In this document: positions 8,855 to 17,634 of the stretch, in pieces
Numbering within the stretch: the stretch's first letter is position 1
Layout: every line of letters starts with the position of its first letter
NCBI GenBank assembly: GCA_963790325.1
Contig: CAWBNY010000001.1
Coordinates: forward strand, 124,001-188,000
DNA length: 64,000 bases
Origin: JAXDMK01 sp963790325
GTDB taxonomy: Bacteria > Actinomycetota > Acidimicrobiia > Acidimicrobiales > AC-14
Reading direction: 5' to 3'
Made by a program: the position numbers and the translations under genes
Notes under the pieces: model-generated
Seen by the model: the letters and a program-made list of their open reading frames with translations, nothing else
What the model was told of the DNA's origin: nothing
The model's database searches: none

Positions 8855-9295
8855 ATGGTTGGGGAGGCCGTCGAGCTGGAGATCCCGGCCCGCGCCGAGT
8901 TCGTGGCGCTGGCCCGGCTGGCCGTGTCGGCCATGGCCGCGGCCGACGGCGAGTTGGCCGACGAGCGGGTCGACGACCTCAAGCTGGCCGTGTCCGAGGC
9001 CTGCACCAACGCCATCGAGGCCCACTCGTCGATCGCCACCGACGAGCGGGTCGTCGTGCGCTGCTGGGTCGACGAGACCGGTCTCGAGGTCCGCATCTGC
9101 GACCGCGGCCCCGGCTTCGACCCGTCCGACCTGCCCGACCACCCGCCGGTCACCGACCCCGCCCGCCTGAAGTTCGAGCGGGGCCTGGGCATCCCTCTCA
9201 TCCGGGCCCTGGTCGACGTGGTCGAGTTCAGCTCCTCCGGCAAGGGCACCGAGGTCCGCCTCGTCATGCGCCACGGCGACGTCCCCGACCGGTAG
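8855..9295 (+). CDS. Anti-sigma regulatory factor (RsbW-like serine kinase)
   Basis: GHKL-fold serine kinase of 146 aa that would phosphorylate the adjacent STAS protein and bind a sigma factor. The N box is KLAVSEACTNAIEAH, the G1 box CDRGPGFDP, and the G2 box LGIPLIRALVD. GGGAGGT at 8836-8842 precedes the ATG. It is immediately downstream of its probable antagonist and 11 bp upstream of an OB-fold gene, so all three may be co-transcribed. The domain is complete at the usual RsbW length. Confidence 0.88.
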   Translation: MVGEAVELEIPARAEFVALARLAVSAMAAADGELADERVDDLKLAVSEACTNAIEAHSSIATDERVVVRCWVDETGLEVRICDRGPGFDPSDLPDHPPVTDPARLKFERGLGIPLIRALVDVVEFSSSGKGTEVRLVMRHGDVPDR

Positions 9296-9306
9296 CCGGT
9301 AGCCCG

Positions 9307-9669
9307 ATGCCCTTCCGCAAGCTCCTCCACGACCTGACCAAGCCGGTCGCCGAGATCGACAAGGAGCGGCTGCGCGTCTTCTGCACCGGGCTGCCCGGGG
9401 TCACCCCCATCGGCGAGTGCCTGCCCCGTCAGGAGATCACGGTGGCGGGCGAGATCTCCTCCACCCGCATCGTCCCCCGGGCCGGATCGCCGTCGCTGGA
9501 GGCCACCGTGAGCGACGGCACCGGGATGCTGGTCGTGGTCTGGACCGGTCGCCGCCGCATCGCCGGCATCTCCCCCGGCCGCCGCCTCCTCCTCAGCGGC
9601 CGAGGCACCGACCAGGGCGGCCGGGGCCGCATCCTGCTGATGAACCCCCGCTACGAGCTCCTGGCGTAG
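9307..9669 (+). CDS. OB-fold nucleic-acid-binding-like protein (Rv2694c type)
   Basis: A 120-aa single OB-fold protein: PRQEITVAGEISSTRIVPRA is the first strand pair, SDGTGMLVVVWTGRRRIAG the central part, and GRGRILLMNPRYELLA the end. Similar small OB-fold proteins sit near the CeoB/CeoC (TrkA) genes in mycobacteria and relatives, and the same pairing occurs here with two TrkA genes convergent 53 bp away. The ligand is unknown; a role linked to potassium or cyclic-nucleotide control is inferred only from gene neighbourhood. A decayed second copy lies at 13340-13478. Confidence 0.75.
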   Translation: MPFRKLLHDLTKPVAEIDKERLRVFCTGLPGVTPIGECLPRQEITVAGEISSTRIVPRAGSPSLEATVSDGTGMLVVVWTGRRRIAGISPGRRLLLSGRGTDQGGRGRILLMNPRYELLA

Positions 9670-9724
9670 TCGCAACCCCCGCCGGCACGGCGTGCCGGCA
9701 CGGCCGGCCCGGCTGAGACGACTA
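9667..9724. terminator. Bidirectional hairpin between convergent genes
   Basis: A perfect 8-bp stem GCCGGCAC/GTGCCGGC (9681-9688 with 9692-9699) with a 3-base loop lies between the stops of the OB-fold gene and the TrkA gene. An outer pairing TAGTCG (9667-9672) with CGACTA (9719-9724) can extend it. There is no T-tract, as is common in high-GC actinobacteria, so terminator function is inferred. Confidence 0.5.
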
Positions 9725-10432
9725 CAGCGCCTGGTCGTTCTCGATCAGGCCGGCGGCACTGGTGATGGTCCTGGCCGCGGTGCCGACCAGGAGGGTCTTC
9801 ACCGCCTCCTCGGTTTCGGGGGTCACCAGCGCCAGCACCTCGTCGCCGGTCTGCATCATCGTCTCGCCCCGGGGGACGATCACGTGGCGATCGCGGACGA
9901 TGGCCACGATGGTGGCGTCCCGGGGGACACCCATGTCGGCGAGGGGGATCCCCACCGCGGGGGAGATGTCGGCCAGGGTGACCTCCACCAGGCGGGCGTC
10001 CTGGAACTGCAGCAGCCGCACCAGCGAGCCGACCGACACCGCCTCCTCCACCAGGGCGGTCAGCAGGTGCGGCGTCGACACCGACACGTCGACCCCCCAC
10101 GTCTCGTTGAACAGCCACTGGTTGGCCGGATGGTTCACCCGGGCCACCACCCGGGGGACGGCGAACTCCTGCTTGGCCAGCAGGGAGATGACGAGGTTGT
10201 CCTCGTCGTCGCCGGTGGCGGCCACCACCACGTCGACGTCGGCCAGCCCCGCCTGGTGCAGGGACGAGACCTCGCACGCGTCGGCGATGACCCACCTCAC
10301 ATCGAGGCCCTTGCGCAGGCGGGCAACGAGGTCGGGGTTCTGCTCGATGAGCATGACCTCGTGGCCCGCCTCCTTGAGGTCGGCCGCGATGTAGGTGCCG
10401 ACGTTTCCCGCCCCCGCGATGGCGACCTTCAT
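9722..10432 (-). CDS. TrkA/CeoC-type potassium uptake regulatory subunit
   Basis: Cytoplasmic RCK protein of 236 aa. The N-terminal Rossmann domain has MKVAIAGAGNVGTYIAADL with the dinucleotide-binding glycines and an acidic strand end (VMLIEQNPD). The C-terminal TrkA_C/RCK_C domain spans about residues 135-220 (LVEVTLADISPAVGIPLADM). It is the second gene of a TrkA pair, overlapping the first by 4 bases (ATGA), as in mycobacterial ceoB-ceoC. These subunits gate a potassium transporter in response to NAD(H), ATP or cyclic-di-AMP in known relatives. No TrkH/TrkG channel is in the window; the likely partner is the divergent KimA-like importer. Confidence 0.88.
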   Translation of the reverse strand: MKVAIAGAGNVGTYIAADLKEAGHEVMLIEQNPDLVARLRKGLDVRWVIADACEVSSLHQAGLADVDVVVAATGDDEDNLVISLLAKQEFAVPRVVARVNHPANQWLFNETWGVDVSVSTPHLLTALVEEAVSVGSLVRLLQFQDARLVEVTLADISPAVGIPLADMGVPRDATIVAIVRDRHVIVPRGETMMQTGDEVLALVTPETEEAVKTLLVGTAARTITSAAGLIENDQAL

Positions 10433-11097
10433 GCGCCTCCCTTGCCCGCCAGCTTGGCCTCCAGCTCGTCGACCGCGTCCGCGCTCACGGCCAGGTGGAG
10501 GACGTCGCCCTCCTGACCCAGCAGGTTGGGCCCGCACAGCCGGGCCTGCCCGCCCCGGGACAGGGCCACCACCCGCGTCCGGTCCGGGTCCTCCAGCTCC
10601 GACAGCCGGCGGCCGGCCCACGACGGGGGCAGGGCCCGCTCGATGAGGCTGATGCTGCCGGTGGCGTCGGTCCACTCGCTCACCGACTGCTCGGGGAACA
10701 GCCGCCGCAGCACCTGGTCGGTGGTCCAGGCCACGGTGGCCACCGTCTGGATGCCGAGGCGCTGGTAGATCACCGCCCGCCGGGGATCGTAGATGCGGGC
10801 CACCACGTTGGGGATCTCGTAGGTCTCCCGGGCGATGCGGGCGGTGAGGATGTTGGAGTTGTCGCCACTGGTGACCGCGGCCAGCGCCCCCGCCTCCTCG
10901 ATGCCCGCCTGCTCCAGGTGCTCCCGGTCGAACCCGAAGCCGAGGACGACGGTGCCGGAGTAGGACTCGGGCAGGTTGCGGAACGCGTCCCGGTCCTTGT
11001 CGATCACCGCCACCGTGTGTCTCGCCTTCTCCAGCGACACGGCCAGCTCCGACCCCACCCGCCCGCAGCCGACGACGATCACATGCACATGCGCCAT
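10429..11097 (-). CDS. TrkA/CeoB-type potassium uptake regulatory subunit
   Basis: First RCK protein of the pair, 222 aa. The NAD-binding motif is VIVVGCGRVGSELAVSLEKA with an acidic residue at the end of the second strand (VAVIDKD). The C-terminal part (SLIERALPPSWAGRRLSELED) is an RCK_C-like domain. It begins 80 bp from the divergent importer gene, so a shared regulatory region at 11098-11177 is likely. The pair encodes both halves of the RCK assembly that single TrkA proteins of other bacteria carry in one chain. Confidence 0.88.
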   Translation of the reverse strand: MAHVHVIVVGCGRVGSELAVSLEKARHTVAVIDKDRDAFRNLPESYSGTVVLGFGFDREHLEQAGIEEAGALAAVTSGDNSNILTARIARETYEIPNVVARIYDPRRAVIYQRLGIQTVATVAWTTDQVLRRLFPEQSVSEWTDATGSISLIERALPPSWAGRRLSELEDPDRTRVVALSRGGQARLCGPNLLGQEGDVLHLAVSADAVDELEAKLAGKGGA

Positions 11098-11177
11098 GGA
11101 ACACGCACCGCGCCGGCTAGCACAACTCGCCGGCGCGAAGTTCGGGTGCTCGCCCGGTCCAGGTACCGTGACGCCTC

Positions 11178-13187
11178 GTGTACGCGGCCCTGAAGCGGCT
11201 CCTGGTGGGTCGACCCATCGCCACCACCGAGGGGGAGCACCGCCGGCTGTCGAAGCCGGTGGCCCTGGCCACCTTCTCGGCCGACGCCATCTCCTCCACC
11301 GCCTACGCCACCGAGGAGATCCTCTTCGTGATCGCGGTGGGCGCGACCACCAGCCTGACCGTGGGGCTGTCGAAGCTCGTCCCCATCTCCATCGTGGTGG
11401 CGGTCCTCATCGCCATCGTGGTGGCGTCGTACCGGCAGACGATCTTCGCCTACCCCAACGGCGGCGGGTCCTACCTGGTCAGCCGGGACAACCTGGGCCG
11501 CTACCCGTCCCTGGTGGCCGGGGCGTCGCTCCTCGTCGACTACATCCTCACGGTGGCGGTGTCGATCTCGGCCGGGGTGGCCGCCATCGTCTCCCTCCCC
11601 GCCTTCCGGGATCTGGCCGAGCACCGGGTCGGAGTCGGATTGGTCCTGATCCTGCTCATCACCGTGGCCAACCTGCGGGGGCTGAAGGAGTCGGGCATGG
11701 TCTTCGCCTTCCCGACCTACACCTACATCATCAGCCTGTCCCTCCTGATCCTCTACGGGCTCGGGCGGGAGCTCCTCCTGGGAGACGTCTCCAAGGTGCC
11801 GGCACCGTCTCCCGAGGACTTCGACGGGATGCTGGCCGGCGGCAGCATCAGCCTCTTCCTGCTGCTGCGCGGCTTCTCGTCCGGTGCGGTGGCCCTGACC
11901 GGCATCGAGGCCATCGCCGACGGCGTTCCCGCGTTCAAGAAGCCGGAAGCCAAGAACGCCGCCGCCACCCTCACCATCATGGGCTGCATCCTGGCCACCC
12001 TGTTCGTGGGGGTGTCGGTGCTGGCCCACCACGTCCAGCCCTACCCCAGCCACAACGAGACCGTGATCTCCCAGATGGGCCAGGCCGTCTACGGCGGGGG
12101 ACCGCTGTACGTCATCCTCCAGTTCGCCACCGCCGCCGTCCTCACCCTCGCCGCCAACACCGCCTACGCCGACTTCCCCCGGCTGTCGTCGATCATCGCC
12201 CGCGACGGCTTCCTGCCCCGGCAGTTCATGAACCAGGGCGACCGGCTGGTGTTCTCCAACGGCGTCGTGTTCCTGGCGCTGGCCGCGGGGGGGCTGCTCA
12301 TGGCCTTCGGAGGCATCACCACCGCCCTCATCCCCCTGTACGCGGTGGGCGTGTTCACCTCGTTCACCCTCAGCCAGACGGGGATGGTCAAGCGCCACCT
12401 CAACCTGAGGGAACCGGGGTGGCGCAAGGGCATCACCATCAACATCCTGGGCGCCTCCGCCACCGGCATCGTCCTGGTGATCGTGGCCGTCACGAAGTTC
12501 ACCAAGGGGGCATGGCTGCCCATCGTGGTGATCCCGCTCATCATCGCCATCTTCACCGGCATCAAGCGCCACTACGACCGGGTCACCAAAGCGCTCGTGT
12601 TCGACCCCAGCATGGTCCGGCCCCAGCCCATCAACCACACCGTGATCGTGCTGGTCGGGCGCATCCACGTGGGGGTGCTCAAGGCCCTGGCCTACGCCCG
12701 CTCGCTGCGGCCCCAGCACCTGGTGGCCCTCTACGTCACCTACGAGGAGGACGACCGGGAGGAGATGGAGCGGCAGTGGCGGGACTTCAAGATCGAGATC
12801 CCGCTGGAGATCAAGTACTCCCGGTACCGGGAGCTGGTGGCGCCGGTGGTCGAGTACATCGACGAGGTCGACGCCCGGTGGGGCGACGACACCGTCACCG
12901 TCGTCATCCCCGAGTTCGTGGTCGGCAAGTGGTGGGAGAACATCCTCCACAACCAGAGCGCCCTGTTCCTCAAGGGCAAGCTCCTGTTCCGGACGGGAAC
13001 GGTGGTGACCTCGGTGCCGTACCACATCGACGCCGGAAACCCGCCCGAGGCGCCCCCCCGGCGGGCCGTGCCGAGGCCGTCGGCGACCCAGCAGACCCCT
13101 CCCGGCCCGGGCTCGCCGACCGCGCCCGCTACCCCGCCGGCGACGCCCCCGGGTCCACCAGCCGGTACCCCGCCCCCGGCTCCGTGA
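11178..13187 (+). CDS. KimA-type APC-superfamily potassium importer
   Basis: Integral membrane transporter of 669 aa that closely follows the Bacillus KimA/YdaO plan. Conserved blocks include STAYATEEILFVIA, SYRQTIFAYPNGGGSYLVS, DYILTVAVSISAG, GFSSGAVALTGIEAIADGVP and LYAVGVFTSFTLSQTGM. About twelve membrane helices are followed by a cytoplasmic domain ending HNQSALFLKGKLLFRTGTVV and a PYHI motif. KimA imports potassium with protons and is inhibited by cyclic-di-AMP in Bacillus. The C-terminal 45 residues form a Pro/Ala/Thr-rich extension (ATPPGPPAGTPPPAP) absent from KimA. GTG 11178 is the start. Divergence from two RCK genes supports a potassium role over amino acid transport. Confidence 0.8.
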   Translation: MYAALKRLLVGRPIATTEGEHRRLSKPVALATFSADAISSTAYATEEILFVIAVGATTSLTVGLSKLVPISIVVAVLIAIVVASYRQTIFAYPNGGGSYLVSRDNLGRYPSLVAGASLLVDYILTVAVSISAGVAAIVSLPAFRDLAEHRVGVGLVLILLITVANLRGLKESGMVFAFPTYTYIISLSLLILYGLGRELLLGDVSKVPAPSPEDFDGMLAGGSISLFLLLRGFSSGAVALTGIEAIADGVPAFKKPEAKNAAATLTIMGCILATLFVGVSVLAHHVQPYPSHNETVISQMGQAVYGGGPLYVILQFATAAVLTLAANTAYADFPRLSSIIARDGFLPRQFMNQGDRLVFSNGVVFLALAAGGLLMAFGGITTALIPLYAVGVFTSFTLSQTGMVKRHLNLREPGWRKGITINILGASATGIVLVIVAVTKFTKGAWLPIVVIPLIIAIFTGIKRHYDRVTKALVFDPSMVRPQPINHTVIVLVGRIHVGVLKALAYARSLRPQHLVALYVTYEEDDREEMERQWRDFKIEIPLEIKYSRYRELVAPVVEYIDEVDARWGDDTVTVVIPEFVVGKWWENILHNQSALFLKGKLLFRTGTVVTSVPYHIDAGNPPEAPPRRAVPRPSATQQTPPGPGSPTAPATPPATPPGPPAGTPPPAP

Positions 13188-13339
13188 CCAGGCGGGGATG
13201 CTCGCGATCGTCGTCGAGCTTCTACCGGTGGCACCGGCTCCTGCACGGTCACACCGCCGACCGGTTGGCGGCCTCGGTCGCCGGGCTGGCCCACGCCCAC
13301 GTCACCTTCGTCCCCTACCACCTGGGCCGGAGCCAGTGA
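13188..13339 (+). pseudogene. Remnant of a second KimA-like importer C-terminus
   Basis: Just after the intact importer, the frame ending at 13339 reads YRWHRLLHGHTADRLAASVA and then HAHVTFVPYHLG, which matches the end of the KimA/APC cytoplasmic domain (compare HNQSA and PYH in the intact gene). A short upstream piece in another frame (LAIVVEL near 13200) looks like the preceding beta strand, so at least one frameshift separates them. No start codon or membrane region remains. This is best read as the tail of a deleted paralogue. Confidence 0.6.
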
Positions 13340-13478
13340 CCCCCATCGGCGAGGTGACCTGGCCGACCCGTGTCCGGGTGTCGGGTCGGGTGCGATCGGT
13401 GCGAGTGCAGCCCCGGCCGGGGTCCCGACCCACCGTCTCGCCATCCTGAACCCGGACTACGAGCTCCTGCCGTCCTGA
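13340..13478 (+). pseudogene. Remnant of a second OB-fold gene
   Basis: The frame at 13340 onward reads PIGEVTWPTRVRVSGRVRSV then RVQPRPG, matching the first OB strands of the family (compare TPIGECLPRQEITVAGEISS in the intact copy at 9307). Near 13420 the frame changes and HRLAILNPDYELLPS ends at a stop at 13476-13478, matching the family C-terminus (RILLMNPRYELLA). The middle of the domain is missing. An internal deletion plus a frameshift make this a pseudogene. Confidence 0.6.
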
Positions 13479-13497
13479 CCCCGGGCTCCGCGCGACA

Positions 13498-13887
13498 GTG
13501 GCGCCGATGGAAGCCGACGACGTGATCCGAGATCTGGGGCTCGCCGCCCATCCCGAGGGCGGGTGGTACCGGGAGACGTGGCGGGAGGACGCGGTCACCG
13601 CCATCTACTACCTCCTCCGGTCGGGGGAGCGGTCTCACTGGCACAGGGTCGACGCCACCGAGGTCTGGCACTTCTACGGCGGCGACCCGCTCGAGCTCTC
13701 GGTCGGTTCGCCCCCAGGACGCCACGTTCTCGGCCCTGACCGGCCTCAGCACGTCGTCCCCGCCGGCGAGTGGCAGGCGGCATGCTCCCTCGGACGGTGG
13801 AGCCTGGTGGGGTGCACCGTCTCCCCCGCCTTCCGCTTCGAAGGATTCGAGTTGGCGCCGCCCGGATGGTCCCCACCCGAAGTTTGA
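13498..13887 (+). CDS. DUF985 cupin-like protein
   Basis: Small cupin-fold protein, 129 aa from GTG 13498 or 126 aa from ATG 13507; no strong ribosome site favours either. Family signatures are HPEGGWYRETWR, AIYYLLRSGERSHWHRVDATEVWHFYGGDPLEL, and VVPAGEWQAACSLGRWSLVGCTVSPAFRFEGFELA, here given as separate blocks. The His and Glu residues of HWHRVDATE form the usual cupin metal-site pattern. It is slightly shorter than many DUF985 proteins because the loop between LELSVGS and RPQHVV is compact. The biochemical role of the family is not established. Confidence 0.8.
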   Translation: MAPMEADDVIRDLGLAAHPEGGWYRETWREDAVTAIYYLLRSGERSHWHRVDATEVWHFYGGDPLELSVGSPPGRHVLGPDRPQHVVPAGEWQAACSLGRWSLVGCTVSPAFRFEGFELAPPGWSPPEV

Positions 13888-13897
13888 CCTTCGGGTG
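13874..13897. terminator. Perfect inverted repeat at the cupin stop codon
   Basis: CACCCGAAG (13874-13882) and CTTCGGGTG (13889-13897) form a perfect 9-bp stem with a 6-base loop overlapping the cupin stop codon (13885-13887). It may be a terminator, or an operator for the DtxR-like gene that starts 31 bp further on. A second, weaker repeat (TTTCG/CGAAA, 13912-13926) touches that gene's start. The sequence does not resemble the known DtxR box. Confidence 0.45.
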
Positions 13898-13927
13898 CGC
13901 GGACCCCTAGTTTTCGCGGGCCGAAAC

Positions 13928-14592
13928 ATGGATCCCGTCCACTCAAAACCCGACCGCGAGGCGCTGAAAGCGCTGTACCGGATGTCGAACGAAGGCCACG
14001 ACGCGTCCACCGGCGCCCTGGCCGAGGCCCTGGGCGTGGCCCCCGGCACCGCCACCGCCACCGTCAAGCGGCTGGCCGAGCGGGGACTCCTGGTCCACAA
14101 GCTCTACAAGGGCGTCGAGCTCACCCCGCTGGGCCGGGCGGCCGCGGTGGGAGCCATCCGCCGGCATCGCATCGTCGAACGCTTCCTGTCCGACATGCTC
14201 GGCTACGCCTGGAACGAGGCCGACCGCCTGGCCACCTCGTTCGAGCACGACCTGCCCCAGGAGGTGGAGGACCGCCTCTTCGTCGCCCTCGACCGCCCCT
14301 CGTCGTGCCCCCACGGCTTCCCCATCCCGGAGCCGGAGACGGTCGACATCCCGTCCCTGCCCCCGCTCTACGACCTCGAACCGGGCGACATCGCCGTCGT
14401 GGCCGTGCCCGGATCCACCGACCCGGACGTCATCGAGTTCCTGGAGACGCTCGGGCTGCGGCCCGGGGTGCGTCTCGAGGTGCGTGAACGCCATCCCTTC
14501 GACGGGCCCATCGTGGTTCGGGTGGACGGGAAGGATCGACTCCTGGGCGAGAAGGTCGCCCACCAAATCTTCGTCAGGAAGGAGCTGTCGGC

Positions 14593-14596
<4 letters not shown>
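13928..14596 (+). CDS. DtxR/MntR-family metal-dependent regulator
   Basis: DNA-binding repressor of 222 aa. The N-terminal winged helix (ALAEALGVAPGTATATVKRLAERGLL) is followed by the metal-binding dimerisation region (RRHRIVERFLSDMLGYAWNEADRLATSFEH) containing the usual His/Glu ligands, and by a C-terminal FeoA/SH3-like domain (LEPGDIAVVAVPG to HQIFVRKELSA). ATG 13928 is preferred because the conserved region begins right after it. It overlaps hppA by 4 bases (ATGA), so metal status may influence the pyrophosphatase through co-transcription or autoregulation. Which metal is sensed cannot be told from sequence. Confidence 0.85.
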
Positions 14597-16884
<2,288 letters not shown>

Positions 16885-16902
16885 CAGGGTCCGCCCTCGC
16901 GA

Positions 16903-16957
16903 CCCGTTCCGTGTCCCGTAGGGGTCGCCAGGCGACTCCTACGGGACAGGGAACGGG
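16903..16957. terminator. Long imperfect palindrome between convergent genes
   Basis: Two 27-base arms (16903-16929 and 16931-16957) pair with only two imperfections, one of them G-U; the core is TGTCCCGTAGGGGTCGCC against GGCGACTCCTACGGGACA. It fills the gap between hppA and dedA and could end transcription from both sides. The unusual length also fits a mobile REP/MITE-like palindrome. No T-tract is present. Confidence 0.55.
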
Positions 16958-16963
16958 GACCGC

Positions 16964-17581
16964 CTAGGTGCTGGTGGGCTCGGAGGCCTCTTCCTTGCCC
17001 GCCTTGCGCATCTTCCACAGCTCGAGGAAGACGGGGACGAACGACACCGCCCCGATGACCAGGATGATCGGCAGCAGCCACTTGTCGATGTCGGGGACCG
17101 ACTCACCCAGGACGTAGCCCGCCATGGTCAGGCCGACCGCCCACAGGAACCCACCGAGGACGTTGTAACGGACGAAGGTTCGGTACTCCATCGCCCCGAC
17201 GCCGGCCACGACCGGCGTGAAGGTGCGGATCACGGGGAGGAACCGGGCCAGCACGACCGTCTTGGGGCCGTGCTCGGCGAAGTAGGCCCGGGCCCGCTCC
17301 ACGTTCTTCTGATGGAAGAACCGGGAGTTGGGACGCTTGAAGACGGCGGGCCCGTAGCGGCGGCCGATGGCGTAGCCCACCTGGTCGCCCGCCACCGCGG
17401 CCACGAACGTCCCGACCAGGATGACGGGGAGGTTGAGCAGGCCCCGGGAGGCGAGCAGCCCGGCGGTGAACAGCAGCGAGTCGCCGGGAAGGAAGAAGCC
17501 CGCCAGCAGCCCCGATTCGGCGAACACGATGGCGAAGATGCCCAGTGTGCCGAACGCCTCGATCAGCGACTTGGGGTCCAT
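16964..17581 (-). CDS. DedA/VTT-domain membrane protein
   Basis: SNARE-associated (VTT) membrane protein of 205 aa, a family implicated in lipid carrier recycling and membrane homeostasis. Signatures are ESGLLAGFFLPGDSLLFTAGLLA with the conserved acidic residues, GDQVGYAIGRRYGPAVF, and ARFLPVIRTFTPVVAGVGAM with the arginine that is essential in characterised DedA proteins. Four to six membrane segments and a basic/acidic tail follow. It is convergent with hppA and divergent from topA (53 bp apart). The individual substrate is not predictable. Confidence 0.88.
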   Translation of the reverse strand: MDPKSLIEAFGTLGIFAIVFAESGLLAGFFLPGDSLLFTAGLLASRGLLNLPVILVGTFVAAVAGDQVGYAIGRRYGPAVFKRPNSRFFHQKNVERARAYFAEHGPKTVVLARFLPVIRTFTPVVAGVGAMEYRTFVRYNVLGGFLWAVGLTMAGYVLGESVPDIDKWLLPIILVIGAVSFVPVFLELWKMRKAGKEEASEPTST

Positions 17582-17634
17582 CGACAGACCGTACTCTTGA
17601 CAGGAGGCCGTCCGGCCGCCAAAGGTCCACTCCC

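Noticed and set aside
11079..13025. Long open frame antisense to the KimA-like gene
   Set aside because: Its composition (His/Asp/Gly-rich, no hydrophobic core) is typical of an antisense shadow, and the plus strand has a clear conserved transporter.
11178..13187. Amino acid permease annotation for the APC-superfamily protein
   Set aside because: The conserved blocks and C-terminal HNQSA/PYH region follow KimA, and the neighbours are potassium regulatory genes, so potassium transport is favoured.
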